Shown here: positions 22,430 to 34,714 of the stretch, piece after piece | Layout: each line of letters starts with the position of its first letter | Position numbering within the stretch: position 1 is the stretch's first letter | NCBI RefSeq assembly: GCF_009727055.1 | Contig: NC_052350.1 | Location: forward strand, 37,094,874-37,158,873 | Direction: 5' to 3' | DNA: 64,000 bases | DNA from: Benincasa hispida | Lineage: Eukaryota > Streptophyta > Magnoliopsida > Cucurbitales > Cucurbitaceae | Program-made: the position numbers and the translations under genes | The notes under the pieces: generated by a model | Told to the model about the DNA's origin: nothing | What the model saw: the letters and a program-made list of their open reading frames with translations, nothing else | The model's database searches: none

Positions 22430-24303
22430 TGTAGGAATGTATCAACAACAAGGATCAATAAGCACTCTAATTCATTAGTTTTGGCAATAACTAAAGTATG
22501 CTCAAGCTAGAACAAAAGGGTTTCAAGCCATACCTTTGTAGATACTTCTTCAACTCTTGATTCTCAGCTGCAAACTTCTCCAAATCTTGCTGTAGACCAC
22601 CTCAAGATCTTCCCCACTATTCTCTTGGAGCTTTAGATTGAGTTATAGGACTCAAAATAAGCTTGAATGAAGGGAATGTAAAGAAAAGCTCATTGTCACC
22701 ACCACTTGAAGAACAACTTCTTCAATACGATTTTTCTAGCAAAACTCTATATTTGCATGCCCCAATTCCACTTCATTCTTCTCAATATATTTCAGGTTAT
22801 CATGCAAAGAAGATGGCTACATGAGATGCAGCTCATGCTTGGAGTTATTGAAGCCAAAGAAAGTGGATTTCATGTGAACAAGTTGAAGGCTTTAATGGAA
22901 AAACCCATTTTTCCATTTTGTGTTTTTATCTTTTTCAATTTTTTATTTAAAATTCAATTTGATTTCAAAAGTCAAAATATTATTAATTTTACAAAATTAA
23001 TTTCATAAATTAATTTTTCTAATAAAATAAATAAATAAATATTTAAACAATTTAAATAATTCTAATTAATTTAATATCAAATATTAAATTAATTTTTTAC
23101 ACAAATCTACCTTCATATATTTAAATCATATTTAAATATTAATTCTTCTATTCCGTTTAACTCTTAAAATTAAACATGTAATTATATCTCATATAATTAC
23201 TGATTCCCTTAATTCTAATTTGAATGTTTCAAATTAACTTATCACGCAATTCTAAAGCTAATCCATTTACGAGCTAGTAGGGGGACCTTGCGGACCTACA
23301 GATCATGGGCTCCAACAATCCGAGATTAATTGGCTAAACTCATTATACCAGATTAACCCCTATTCGTTAACTAATGGGTCACTCCACTAAAGCTCATAAT
23401 TGCACTCTCCTCACTGTATATATATTATTTCCACATGATTTAACCATAATTAGTAAGTCGACCCTTCACAGGTTGTTCGTAATAATGGCTGGGTCAAATG
23501 TCTGTTTTACCCCCGAGATTACGTCTTGTTTCTCAAGTTCCTACTGATCCTCTAATGTACAACTGGTTTGTGATCTAGTCACTAAACCAAAACTCTCTCA
23601 GCCTAGTGAGAGAGTATGACCCCTTGTTCAAGACTTAGATTCAGTACTTGAGAGAACAACCTTTCTCTTATCCCTAAATCGGGCAGGCGTGAATTCCGTC
23701 ATGCATATGTCCCAGTCTATCTATTCGATCTTACCCTTGAAATGGGAGGCATATTGAGCCAACGTTGTTGAGCCAACCCTCACCTATGCAAATCTAAGGA
23801 TAATCCCGAATAAACAAGAGTTCATAGTTAGTTCAGGATTAAGATTGAGTTACCTAGGTCATCTAAGTGAAATAGTCAGTCCGATACAGTAAACAGTATT
23901 ATAAAGTAAAAGTGACTTATTTCTTGGTCCGATCTTATGCAAATTCATTACATAGGACGCCCCCACTCCTCATGTCATAACATGTACGAATTAGGACCAC
24001 TTTATTTGTAGCACTTTACAACTCTTTGTAACAACTACATAGTAGGTCGCATCCTATAATGTTACCAGAATAAGGCACTCAATCTTATTCATATACTATA
24101 GATCATTTTGACTATTTACTCGAACCTGATCCATTTTTATGTCTCCACATAAAGTTCAAGCACTTATGTAATAGTCATGGGTCTTAGTTTATTGAATTTA
24201 GACTTTTATGTATACAATTTATAAAATCAATAATAAGTTTATTGACCATAGAAAATGTTTATCTTTTTACAAACTGCAAGTTTTTAGGACATAAAATCCC
24301 ACA
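22430..24303 (-). mobile_element. Solo LTR, copia family B
   Basis: On the minus strand it starts TGTGGGATTTTATGTCC at 24303 and ends ATTCCTACA at 22430 (1874 bases). It is flanked by CATCA at 22425-22429 and CATCG at 24304-24308. This is a 5-bp target duplication of the array word CATCG with one later change. Its first part matches the truncated LTR ending at 15428. No internal sequence adjoins it, so it arose by recombination between the two LTRs of a full copy. ORFs within it are chance. Confidence 0.78.
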
Positions 24304-24321
24304 CATCGAGCATTGTGTAAT

Positions 24322-26394
24322 TGTTGGGGTTGATGTCCTAAATCTCGTAGGGTTCTTTAGTTTGTAAACATGTGTATGAATAAATATTTTTGATGTAATA
24401 ATATGAGATATTTTCTTTGCTATTGTCTATGAAATATGAGATATTTTCTTTGCTATTGTCTATGAAATATGAGATATTTTAGTTGCATTAACCACAAACC
24501 AAGAAACTAAGATCCCTGGTTACCATTGTAACTTAAGTATGTATGTGGAGACATATAAATAGATCATGTCTTAAGTGATGAACTAAATGGTCTGTAGTAT
24601 ATGAATAAAGGAGGGAAACCTTATCCTAGTGACACTGCAGATACAGCCCGCTTTGTAGATGTTACAAGTGTTGTAAAGTGCTATAGATGGTCTGATCCTA
24701 ATCATTCATGTGAAGACATGCGAGGGGGGGTATCCTATACAAAGAAGTTTGTATAAGATCGGACCACGAAATGTTTAGTCTCGTTATATAACATCGTTCA
24801 TGACAGAGACTTTCATTTCACTAGAATGATTGTATGTAACATGACCTTAATCTTGAGTGAGTTGGGAACTCCTGCTATGAGGGCGGTCTTTTGATTTGCA
24901 TGGGTGCGAATGGCCAGATCGTCGACTCAAACCTACCACTTTGGGGATTCTACTGATTGGGGAGTTGGGAACTCAGCTACACAAGATGGAATTCACTCCT
25001 TCCTCGAAGTAGAGGTAAGTAGATAGATTGCTCCCTTAAGAGCTGATTCCGGGGCTTGAACAATGTAGCGCCACACACTTTCTCATGGCCTAAGAAGTGT
25101 TCACTCATAGTAGGACTATGATGTATTGTTCATTAAAGAATTCAGTGGTACTTAAGGAGTTTGATGTAACTACAGGGGCAAAACGGTAAATTGGCCCAAC
25201 TGTACTTACGAGCGATCTGTGAAGGGTTATCGTACTATTGATTGGTTATATTCAATGGACACATAAATATATTTGTAGTGCGAAGAGTGTAGCTATCGGT
25301 CTTTAGTGAAATGCCCAGCAGTTAACGGATGGTGGATATCGTGATTAAAGTGTTTAGTCGGTTATTCACATACCGTTGGAACTTCAAACTACAAGTTCAT
25401 AAGGTCCCCTTGGTAGCTCAATGGATTCAAGTTGAAAATCAGTTTTTGGTTAGTTTGAAGTGTTCAAATTAATAAGGGGAAATTTTATTATATATGATAT
25501 AATTAAATTGATTCGATTATATGTGATATAATTGATTTGATGTATTAGATACATTAATTGGAGGAATTAATATAAATATGATTTATATTAAATAAAGGAG
25601 AAAAGAACTATGGTTTAAATATTACATATGATGTGATATTAAAACTATAAGTTATAAATATAATATGATAAATTAGTTATTATATTTATTTATAATAAAA
25701 AAAATTATGAGATAATTGTTAGTTGGTTATTTTCTTTTATCCATTAACTGTGCAAGTTAGAGGTTATTTTCAGTTTTAATAATTGAAGTATAAAATGAAA
25801 AGAGTTTTCATTTTTTGGATAATCGCAGCATTATTGCATATCAATCTATCGAGTGAAAGAAAGCTATACGATAGTCCTTTCGAGAGAGTAAACGACCAAG
25901 CGAGTTTGCTAGACGATTGTTCCTTGTTACTAGACGATCGAGTATCCAGTGTCTATACGATAAACTAACACTTTCTTCCACTTACTCGATCGTTTAACTC
26001 GATCATATACATCCTCCTTCCCTCTACCAAATTCACACAGAGCCCACACCTTCTGGATTCTCACTTCGAGAATACCAAGATAATCGAGTGGTAGTGTCGA
26101 GTGTTGTCGTTCGAGGATCAGACAGTTCGTGATTACACTGGTTGTTCGTTGCGTTCATGATCGTTTAGACTTTTTTGGGACGTCTGATCAGTGTAGATCG
26201 AGGGAATACGTGAAGAAGAGTTCTTCAAAGGTATGTCACTTGATTCCCTTTGTATTTAAGTTAAGAGAGCATGTTGTAATTTTCTCTATAATGCATAATT
26301 ATGGTTGTATGTTTGTAAATGCTTTATTCTTTCACAATGGGCTTGGAAAGATCTTGTTTCCGCTCATTTTTTCTCTTGAATAAGAGATCCTTCA
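24322..26394 (+). mobile_element. Solo LTR, copia family A, with perfect target duplication
   Basis: It starts TGTTGGGGTTGATG and ends GATCCTTCA (2073 bases), flanked on both sides by GTAAT (24317-24321 and 26395-26399). The host sequence is the CCATCGAGTA-type array, which reads on across the insertion. Near 24400-24475 a 42-base phrase with ATGAGATATTTTCTTTGCTA is repeated. At about 25850-25995 it holds ACGATCG-rich wording at the place where the related LTR at 57692 has a longer array. It is related over most of its length to 57692-59824. Confidence 0.9.
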
Positions 26395-26760
26395 GTAATT
26401 ACCATAATACCATCGAGTACTATCGAGCATCGAGTAATGCCATCGAGCATCAAGTAATGCCATCGAGCATCAAATATGAAGAACAGGGCAGTGACTGAAA
26501 AAACAATTTCTGCTGCTCGACTTTCTTCATTTCTTTCTTCAACTACAACCTAATTTCAACTCTAATAACTCCAGTCGAATTATAGACACTTAAGCACACA
26601 TTAAGGCCCATCAATCAAGAGCCAATTACTAGAATTACAACATAATTGAAGAGAAATCATTGCCAAAACTCAAAAAAACCATATCAGTTCATCATTTTCA
26701 TACAACTTATGAAAAGTACCCACCAAGCCAAAATTAACTCGAATTGAATGCTTAAATGAT
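26395..26760 (-). other. Primer-proximal leader of copia X with the last array piece
   Basis: The array continues at 26395-26475 (CCATCGAGTACTATCGAGC and similar). It is followed by noncoding sequence up to the primer site. No ORF is visible. Confidence 0.55.
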
Positions 26761-26773
26761 GCTCTGATATCAA
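26761..26773 (-). promoter_or_regulatory. Primer binding site of copia X (tRNA-Met type)
   Basis: The minus strand reads TTGATATCAGAGC. This is the initiator tRNA-Met complement (TTGGTATCAGAGC) with one change, directly after an LTR end at 26775. It fixes the orientation and 5' boundary of copia X. Confidence 0.7.
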
Positions 26774-26774
26774 T

Positions 26775-27430
26775 TGTTGGTTTACAGAAACACACAGCGG
26801 AAGAAAACAGGATCATTAAGCATTCTAATTCCTCAATTTTTATTTCAAATTAAGCATGTTCATAGGGTATCAAGAGGGTTTCATTACATACTTTTGAAGA
26901 TCCTCTTTTTCAACGAAATACAGCTGCAGTATTCTCTTATTCAGGCCATGGACCACCACTAGAGCTTTTATTCAACCTAAAGAACATCGCAAATACCACT
27001 TATTTGCCTCGTCTTTTCTACTCAGTCAAGATTAGTTTTATTCAGGCAATTCATGCAATCAGAATGCATGCATGGATTCCAGCTCCTCCTTCAAAATTGA
27101 GCCGAAAAATATGGTGCAAAAATGACTAAGGTGTAAGCTTGAAAATGGGAAAATCTCACCATGAGATTTTTCTCAATTTCTTTTTTATTTTGAATTTTTA
27201 TTTTCAAAATCAAACTTTTTTTCAATTTTAATTCTTTAATTAAAATTGAAATTTTATTAATTTTACAAAAAAATAATTCAATAAACAAATTTTCTAATAA
27301 AACTAATAATTAATAATTAATTAAATAATTTTTCAATGAGAAGGGAATTCATGTATGTGTGTGTTTCGACTATTCAATACATACACAAATTGATATGTGC
27401 ATGACCAATTTAGGATTAAAGAGAAACCAA
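26775..27430 (-). repeat. 5' LTR of copia X, 3' portion
   Basis: The + strand begins TGTTGGTTTACAG next to the primer site. AT-rich text at 27170-27320 (containing TTATTAATTTTACAAAA and TTTTCTAATAAAA) parallels 22930-23050 of the family-B solo LTR. The LTR fades by about 27430 and its 5' start is not found, so it is truncated. The ORF at 27091-27288 is a shadow. Confidence 0.55.
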
Positions 27431-27720
27431 TTAATTAAATTAAGTTATCCAATTGATTAATCGTTATGCAAATGTTTAGAACTGCATGGAATGTCATTTT
27501 GCTCAATAGGGTGATATTCAGTTTAATTAGGGCACTTAGTCTTACTTAATAATTAGGGCTCTTGCTTGGCTTGGATGACAAGTTGGCTTTCTGAATGCAT
27601 TGGTCAAGCCTAGTAATTTGACCGTGTGTTTGCTTTTCAAATTGCATTATTGTGAGTTTCTATGATCAAGTTGTATCAGAGTGATCGGCCTGGTCTGACT
27701 GGTTTTACTACTCAATTTTT
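27431..27720. other. Unassigned stretch
   Basis: No gene is visible. GTATCAGAGTGATCGG near 27678 resembles part of a plus-strand tRNA-Met primer site, but no LTR boundary supports it. Confidence 0.4.
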
Positions 27721-29029
27721 AGTAGTTATTAATAGGTAGTTAATCGACTAGCGTTTGTCGCCAACTCTGGATCAAATAATTTCATTCCTACCAAAAAGTT
27801 TAGTAGTGGTAGTACGAGTCGAATCCACAAGGAATCAACATGTTTCTCTAATAAAACTATTCACAACCCGAGGTAACTAGGGGCTTGGAGATTGAGTTGG
27901 TTACAAGGAAAATAAAGTATAGAAAAGTAAATTAAGTGATGAAATTTGTATGATTTAAATATCTAGCCTAGACTCTTAAGTTATTCCCCAAATTGTAGCT
28001 TGATCATAGATATATCAGATAATTCCTATGTTATCTAGTTTAGGCAACTCACCTAGAAAAGTTAGGTGAGAGTCTATATAATCTAATTGACCAATTTAAT
28101 TAGATGAGATGTATCCTAATAAGTTGAACTAACTACATTACGATCAAGAGAATTACTAAGGTGAATATCTAATAGGAAAAGTCTAATTAAACATTCAACA
28201 TGATTCTTTCCTAGATTGATAGAACAATGTTTTTCATCATAAAAACAAATCAAAGTCTATCTAACATTTTCCTAATTATGGACCAAAATAAAATTATATG
28301 TCACTTATTGCAAGTTAATTCCTAGTTATTGATTATATAATCTCAACAAGTTTGTCACACATTCATAAGAAAATATAATCACAAACATTCATAACAAGAA
28401 AAAGAATCCAAAGACAATGTGAAAAAATATAATTAAAATGATCAAACCTCCCAAATCTATAATAATGGGGAAAATTACTCAACAACTAAGCTAGAATTAC
28501 CTCCTTAGCCCATAATCATCATTAGGATCGAGGAGGAATTGTTTGAGTGCATTCAAATATCAAAAAGCAAAAGAGAATAGAGAGGAAAGTAGTAGAGAAT
28601 CGGCTTGTGGCCAAATGGTTTAACCTTAATCTGCATCCCATTATTTATAGGAATCGACGTGGCGCCTCGGGTTGAAGCGCCCTACCGTAGCGCTATGGGG
28701 CCTGCGCGCATTTGCTCTACCTTAATACTTCGTTGCTCTATGACGCTACAAGATAGCATTGTAGCATTTTCCTATTGATTTGAATCTTTGCATTCTGTCC
28801 TTGCCACCGAGTTAGCGCTGCAACGCTCCACCCTATGGACTTCTTGGTCTTCTTGTGTCTCGGTTAATGTTTTAACCTATGTTTTGGTCCATTTAAGTTC
28901 TATTTCAACACTAACATCCGGATCTACCTCTAAGGTACTCGATACCTGTAAAATCATTAAATAAACACATAAAACCTAAAAATGATCTCGAATTAAGCGA
29001 AGCAAGATAGCACATTTTCGATGTTATCA
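27721..29029 (-). repeat. Family-C LTR-type repeat, minus orientation
   Basis: On the minus strand it begins TGATAACATCGAAAATGTGC at 29029. It continues with TATCTTGCTTCGCTTAATTC, a GC-rich middle rich in GCGCC/AGCGC words (about 28660-28850), then GGATGATTATGGGCTAAGGAG-like text. The same order recurs at 29440-30270 and 63195-64000 on the + strand. The left end is approximate and internal sequence may be included. The parent is probably a Ty3/gypsy element, to judge from the adjoining gag relic. Confidence 0.55.
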
Positions 29030-29229
29030 GTAGTTAATAAATTTCATTTACTTAGTTGGAAAAAATTTCGACAAGTCTTTTTTTTGCCCATCAAATTAGC
29101 GTTGTTGCCAAGGAAATCAATTTGTTTCGCTCAGTTAAGTATCTAGTTAAAGTTTTCTTTTACTTTGATTTGTTTTTCTTTGTATCAGTTCTAGTGTGGC
29201 AAGACATTTTCAACAACGTTGGGATTAAT

Positions 29230-29450
29230 TTAATGGAGCAGCTCAGCCTGATGGTGAGGTAAGTGAACTTAGAAGTTTAATTTCTGAGCTAACTTTTGTA
29301 GTTATTACTTTGGCTATAAGCAAGTTTCAAAGAGTGCAAACATGCAGAATCTGCTCGTTCATGGATCATTCCACAGAAGCATGCTCTCGTTTGCAATGGA
29401 GCAAGAGGGCAATAGCCAACACCATGAGAAGTTACCCTAGCAAAAAAAAA
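29230..29450 (+). pseudogene. Gag zinc-knuckle relic of a gypsy-type element
   Basis: The + strand encodes CRICSFMDHSTEACSRLQW near 29345-29400, a degenerate CX2CX4HX4C knuckle in the style of Athila/Tat gag. It is followed by NTMRSYP, where the repeat starting about 29440 interrupts it. Only this short piece remains between two inverted family-C repeats. Confidence 0.5.
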
Positions 29451-30270
29451 TGTGATATCTTGTGTCGCTTAGTTTGAGATTATTCTTAGATTTTATGTGT
29501 TTATTTCATGATTCAGTAAGTATCGGACACCTAAGAGATGGAGTCAAGGGTTAGAGTCAGCCTGGAGTTAAAACAGGCCAAAACAGAGTTCAATTGCATC
29601 AACCGAAAAAAAAGAGCTAAAATTATGATTTTGCTACTAAGGGCATGGCACACCTTCGCCGCTAGGCGCCACACTCAGTGTTGTTTCCTGAGAGCAAGTG
29701 TGTTGCCACAATAGAGATGCACAATAGCGCTACCTTGACGCTGTCACATTTCGTTGCCGCCCGAGGGCCTTCTTTTATGCAGCATTGGTGCTAGTTTGAT
29801 TTTTATAAATACTTTGTTAGTCGCCTAATATTTTTTTAGATCTGATCCCAACCAATTTTCTACTTCTCCTCTCTGTTTTTTATTGTTCTTTGATCTTTGA
29901 ATGTATCCAAATTATTCCTCCTTAATCATCATGATATTATAGGATAAGGAGCTAATTCTAGCTTAGGCGTTGAGTAATTGGTAAACTTGTGAGATTTTGA
30001 TCCCTTAATTATAATTTTATATTGTCTTTTGTTTTTAGGTTATTATTATCATAATTATTATTCCTTGTAATTATATCTTTACATCTATTTTTTTTATTTA
30101 AATTGAAATGATTTAGATTCTCTCTCATGCACCTCTCTTAAGTTGTCCCTGATGGAGTAAATTATACTCTTTTATGATTAAAAATAGGTATGATTGCATA
30201 AAAAGATATATATATATATCATCCAAGATGTCCACGCATCAATCTTAAATCTTAATATCTCCTCAGGGAA
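29440..30270 (+). repeat. Family-C LTR-type repeat, plus orientation
   Basis: It begins near AATGTGATATCTTGTGTCGC and continues with TTTTATGTGTTTATTTCATG and a GC-rich middle (29640-29790, GGCGCC and AGCGC words). It then gives ATCATGATATTATAGGATAAGG and CTAGCTTAGGCGTTGAG. The order and wording match 63195-64000 and, inverted, 27721-29029. The 3' limit is approximate. Confidence 0.55.
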
Positions 30271-31846
30271 AAAAAAAAACACTAAAAATAGGTAAGGACT
30301 AAATAAATAAATATGTTGAAAATTTAGAGACTTATTAAACGCTTCTTAGAGCTTTAGTGATGAAGGGTTCGTTTCGATTGATTTAAGAAAAAAATGTTTT
30401 TCAAAAAACTCATTTTTATTTAAACATTTTTTTTATAAAAATTGATTAAAATACACTTGAAAAATTATTTTGAGTAGTTATCAAACACTTCATTTTTTTA
30501 AAATGACTTATTTTTTAAATTAAATACTTGAAAATGTAATCCAAACACATCCGAAATAGACAAAAATTTAAAAATTTAACAACTAAACCTAAAATCATAT
30601 GCGGAGAATTGTCTCATCTTTATATTTTACTTTAAACCTTAGGCTTACCTTGGAATTGTGAAGGTTGTTACAGTCATGGCATCAAACTTAAAGAATTATT
30701 ATGATCAGAATTACAATAGTAAAATGATAGATATTTTGTAAATTTAGAATAAGAATTACTCAATTTATGTCCCATAAACCGTATGTTTTTTAATTATTCG
30801 ATGTTCAAAAACCGTATGTTTTTTAATTTAAATAAATTTTTTTGAATGTTCTTGTTTTTATAATGTTTTAAAAAAAAAAATCATTAACATCCACATTTTA
30901 TCGATATTTCTATTATATTGAAAATTCGATATTTTTTTATCAATATCTACATTTTAAACTTTGATTATTATTCTATTATTATTATTATTAGTTAAATACT
31001 GTTAAAAAAAAAGTTGATAAGAATCACTCTCTCATGTGTCTCCCAACTACATTTGGCTCCTGCTTTTCATGCCCCTTCCTCTTTTATGTGCTATTTCCAT
31101 AAAATAAATTTTAAAATATATATACATATATATATATATAATAAATTAAATTAAACTGACCGGTCAGTCACTCACCAACCCAATAAAAAACAATCAGTGC
31201 AATTCTGACCAGTGTTTTGGGAGTTTGCGAGTCTCTTAATACTTCATCCCAGCTGTTGATTCTTCAAGTACGTTGACAATCAACCGTCAAGATTTCACCT
31301 TCAGTTTTCACTTTTCACCTGCATGCCGATTTTAAACTTAAATAAATAAACAATGCTGCGTTGGCAAAGGGGATTTTTTGGGCATTGGGTAATTCTTTAC
31401 AAAGTAAAATCTGAACATATACGGAAAAAAATTAGGGTTAATATTTCGAGACAGTCTTTTTTTAATTAATTAATTCATTCACATATTTTTAAGGTATAAA
31501 TGAGGTAATTAAGAATTTAAAGATATTGTAATTAAAGGAATTAATTAAAAATTAGGGAATATTAAAATTCGTAAAAAAATTAAAAGGGAGACAGAGTACT
31601 GACAATGTCAGTTTACAGTCCAGAATCATTCCACGTATAATAATATTATTTGGATTTTAAAATATAATTGAAAAATGTTAAAATAATTATTGTCTTTTAC
31701 CCATTAGATTCACAAACCGGAGTTATTTGTTTGTTTTCATTCAACTAATTTTATGAAATTCTCATTCATCGTACAACATTCTTTTTTTTAATATATGTTT
31801 CAATATTTATTTACCTAATTTATTTTTATTCGACTATTTAGCCCCA
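30271..31846. other. AT-rich intergenic DNA with a MITE-like copy and one less AT-rich island
   Basis: No coding signal is seen. A short MITE-like copy lies at 30365-30555. A stretch at about 31150-31330 is clearly less AT-rich than its surroundings and holds the palindrome CTGACCGGTCAG at 31156-31167. TA microsatellite text is at 31115-31142. Confidence 0.5.
30365..30555. repeat. GTTTSGATTG-type MITE-like repeat, copy 1
   Basis: It opens GTTTCGATTGATTTAAG. Its far end, read in reverse complement, is GTGTTTGGATTACATTTTC, so the ends form short imperfect inverted repeats. Related text is at 46255-46350 and 48705-48880. Confidence 0.45.
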
Positions 31847-32440
31847 TTTAGTAATCATTTGTTTTTCGTTTTTCATTTTTTAAAATTAAGTCTATCTCCT
31901 TTCAATTTCTTACGATGATTTGCATTTTTCTTGAGTACAATGGTTAAATTCTTGGTTAAATTTCAAATACAAAAATAAGTTTTTAAAAGCTACAACCACA
32001 TTTGGTAACTATTTTGTTTTTTGTTTTTGTCTCTGAAAATTAAGCCTATAGATAATACTTTCACCTCCAAATTTCTTCATATGTCATCTACCTTTTACCA
32101 TTGGTTTAAAAAACCAAGACAAAATTTGAAAACTAAAAGTAACTCTTGATTTATCTAATTTTTTTTATATAAATTTGATTAAGAATTTAACCATTAGATT
32201 TAGAAAAATGCAAATTGTGGTAAGAAATGGGGAAGAAATAGACTTAATTTTAAAAAAACAAAAACAAAAAAACGAAATGATTATCAAACAGGACCTACTT
32301 TTTTAATTTTAAAATTTGACTTGATTTTTTAAATCATTGATAAGAGATAGATAACAAATAAAAAAACTTGAAAGTAGAGGTTAGTTCATAGATTTAATTT
32401 TCAAAAACAAAATACTAAAACTCAAAGGATTATTAAATGG
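31847..32440. repeat. Foldback MITE, composite or nested copy
   Basis: The left arm from CATTTAGTAATCATTTG and the right arm ending GAAATGATTATCAAACAGG (to about 32291) are reverse complements. They share the phrases AAAATTAAGTCTAT, TTTGCATTTTTC and AATGGTTAAATTCTT. Inside, at about 32000, a second copy opens CATTTGGTAACTATTTTG, and text of its other arm reaches about 32440. The family recurs at 33815 and 37540. There is no transposase, so it is non-autonomous. Confidence 0.65.
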
Positions 32441-33814
32441 AATCTTAATTATCTAAGATCTGAAGTTAAAATATAATGAATAGAATTAAAGAACACTAAA
32501 CCATCAATGCTATAACAATTATTTAGTAAAGAAAAAAAATCAAAATAATGGCAATGTCTTGACTAGTGTTCTAAATTTTATTTGGACGTAGTAATTTGGT
32601 TTTGTTTTCCTTCACTAAATAGTTAAATATGTCCATTCAAATGATTTGATAAGAATTTAATCAAAGTCAAATCAAATTACACCATTGATTGAGCTAAGTT
32701 AAATGAGTTTTTACTCAAAAGAAGAAAGAATGAGTGAAAATAAATAGGCACAACATATTTGATAAGATGGGATCATCGACTTAGCTTTTAAGATAAATGG
32801 TTCTAATTAGTTTTATTATTCTTGAATAATTTTGGATCAAATATTCATTTGATCTGAGTTCAAATATTTAAATAAATAAGCTATTTTAAAATCATATTCT
32901 CAATTTAAAATAAGTACTTTGAAAGATATAGTTATTATTGGTCAATTAAACTATATCATCATGTTTTATATATAGATACATTTTATCAATATATAATGAC
33001 TAATTTTTAATTCCATCTTCTACGAAACTTTCTCCAAACAATAAGGACCAAATTTATGATTTAATTTTAAAAAAAAAATGTTTTTTTTTTTTTTGAGGTA
33101 GCAACCCGTTTATTTAATTTTAGGAATTTTTAGAAAATAATTGAAAATTCAAAGTTGATATTGACACGTGGAGACAAATACAATTAAAAGAAAGTATTTA
33201 TATATATATTTTTAAAAAAAGTGAAATAAATAAGAATTGAAAATGAAATAATAAAACAATGAGTTCACGAAATTGAATGGCTATGAGCCATGAGATACCC
33301 TCCCACTATTTTTTAAGAAAAATATTGGGTTCTTATCGTAATAAGAAATTGGTAATTTCGAAATAAAAAATGATTGTGACCTAAAAAAAAAAGTACAAAG
33401 GAAGGTAATATAATATATGTTTGTGAAAATATAAAATATGAAAAGAAGGGATAGCTAAGGTTAGGTTAAAAAAATAGGTGCAACATGCACATACTTGATT
33501 ACAGTCTAGCTAGGGACAGTTTTTTTTTTTTTAATATATATAGAGAGAAAGAGAAGAATCCAAATTGTTTTAGGCCACAACCAAAGATTTCTTTATTAAA
33601 ATATCTTTCTTTTTTCTTGTTTGGTTATGCTTATTTTATTTGTTTCTCTTTAAATTGTGTGTGTGTGTTTTTTTTTTTTAAACATAAAAGTTATTTGATT
33701 GGTTGTTAGTTTATAAGAAATCTAATGTTTTGGTTAGGTTAAATTACCGTTTGGTCTTTTGAAATTTTTATTATGGAGGTAAAGACGTCTAAACTTTAAA
33801 AAGTATATAATAAA
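32441..33814. other. AT-rich intergenic DNA
   Basis: No gene is visible. Homopolymer runs (33068-33095, 33520-33532) and a lone CACGTG at 33165-33170 are present. The ORF at 33485-33709 is low-complexity chance. Confidence 0.5.
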
Positions 33815-34135
33815 TTATTAATATTTGGTTTTGTAACTATTTTATTTTTAGTTTTTATTTTTTAAAATCAAGTCTGGATACTGTTTCCACTCCTAAATTT
33901 CTTTTTTTGTTATCTACTTTTTACCAATGATTTAAAAACCAAGCCAAATTTTAGAAACTAAAAAAAAAAAAAAAATTTTAAAAAAACTTGTTTTTGTTTT
34001 TTGAATTTGACTAATAATTCAACCATTATATATAAGAAAGAATAAAGATCATTGTAAAAATGGGAAGAAAATAGGCTTAATTTTCAAAAACAAAAAAGAC
34101 AAAAAACGAAATGGTTACCAAACAAGGCTCAAATT
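33815..34135. repeat. Foldback MITE, second copy
   Basis: The left arm TTTGGTTTTGTAACTATTT is matched in reverse complement by the right end CGAAATGGTTACCAAACAAG (34103-34124). Internal phrases (AAATCAAGTCTGGAT / AATAGGCTTAATTTTCAA, and TACTTTTTACCAATGATTT) match the copies at 31847 and 37540. Confidence 0.65.
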
Positions 34136-34714
34136 TTCAATTTTGAGTCTAATAAATTCACAAGAATTTTTAAAAATAATTGAGTATGTCAATGACTTAT
34201 TAAACATAAATTTAAAACAAAAACTATGGACTTGGCAAAAACTTAATTGACAGAAATTGAAAGTTCATGAATCTATTATAATCATTTATAATATTCAGAA
34301 TCCTATTTAACATAAACGTCATAAAAGTTGGGGACAAGTATCTAGAGTAAGAAGTAGAGTTGTGAAGTCTTGAAATTTAGCGTATATAAAATTTGTAAAA
34401 TATAAAATTGATGTAGATTTGTATCAACATATATGCATACCTATTGGGGACTAGGTGTTTGAAGTCATATGTGTAATAAGTTAGCTCAAGTGTTTGAATG
34501 AATATAACCTTTGTGGAATGGCAATTAATTAAAAGGTTTTTCAACAAAAAACATAAAATAAAATAAAATAAAGATTAATTAATGAATAGTTATTGTTAAA
34601 CATTTTGCTATACAAAGTTTGGAGGATAAAAAATAAAGGGAAAAACACTTGTATGGTCCCAACCATTTGGGCTAAATTTTTATTTGATATTTAGATTTTA
34701 AAATGTTATATATT

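Noticed and set aside
27661..27700. Plus-strand tRNA-Met primer site (GTATCAGAGTGATCGG)
   Set aside because: No LTR end, TG...CA boundary or following gag supports it; the match is short.
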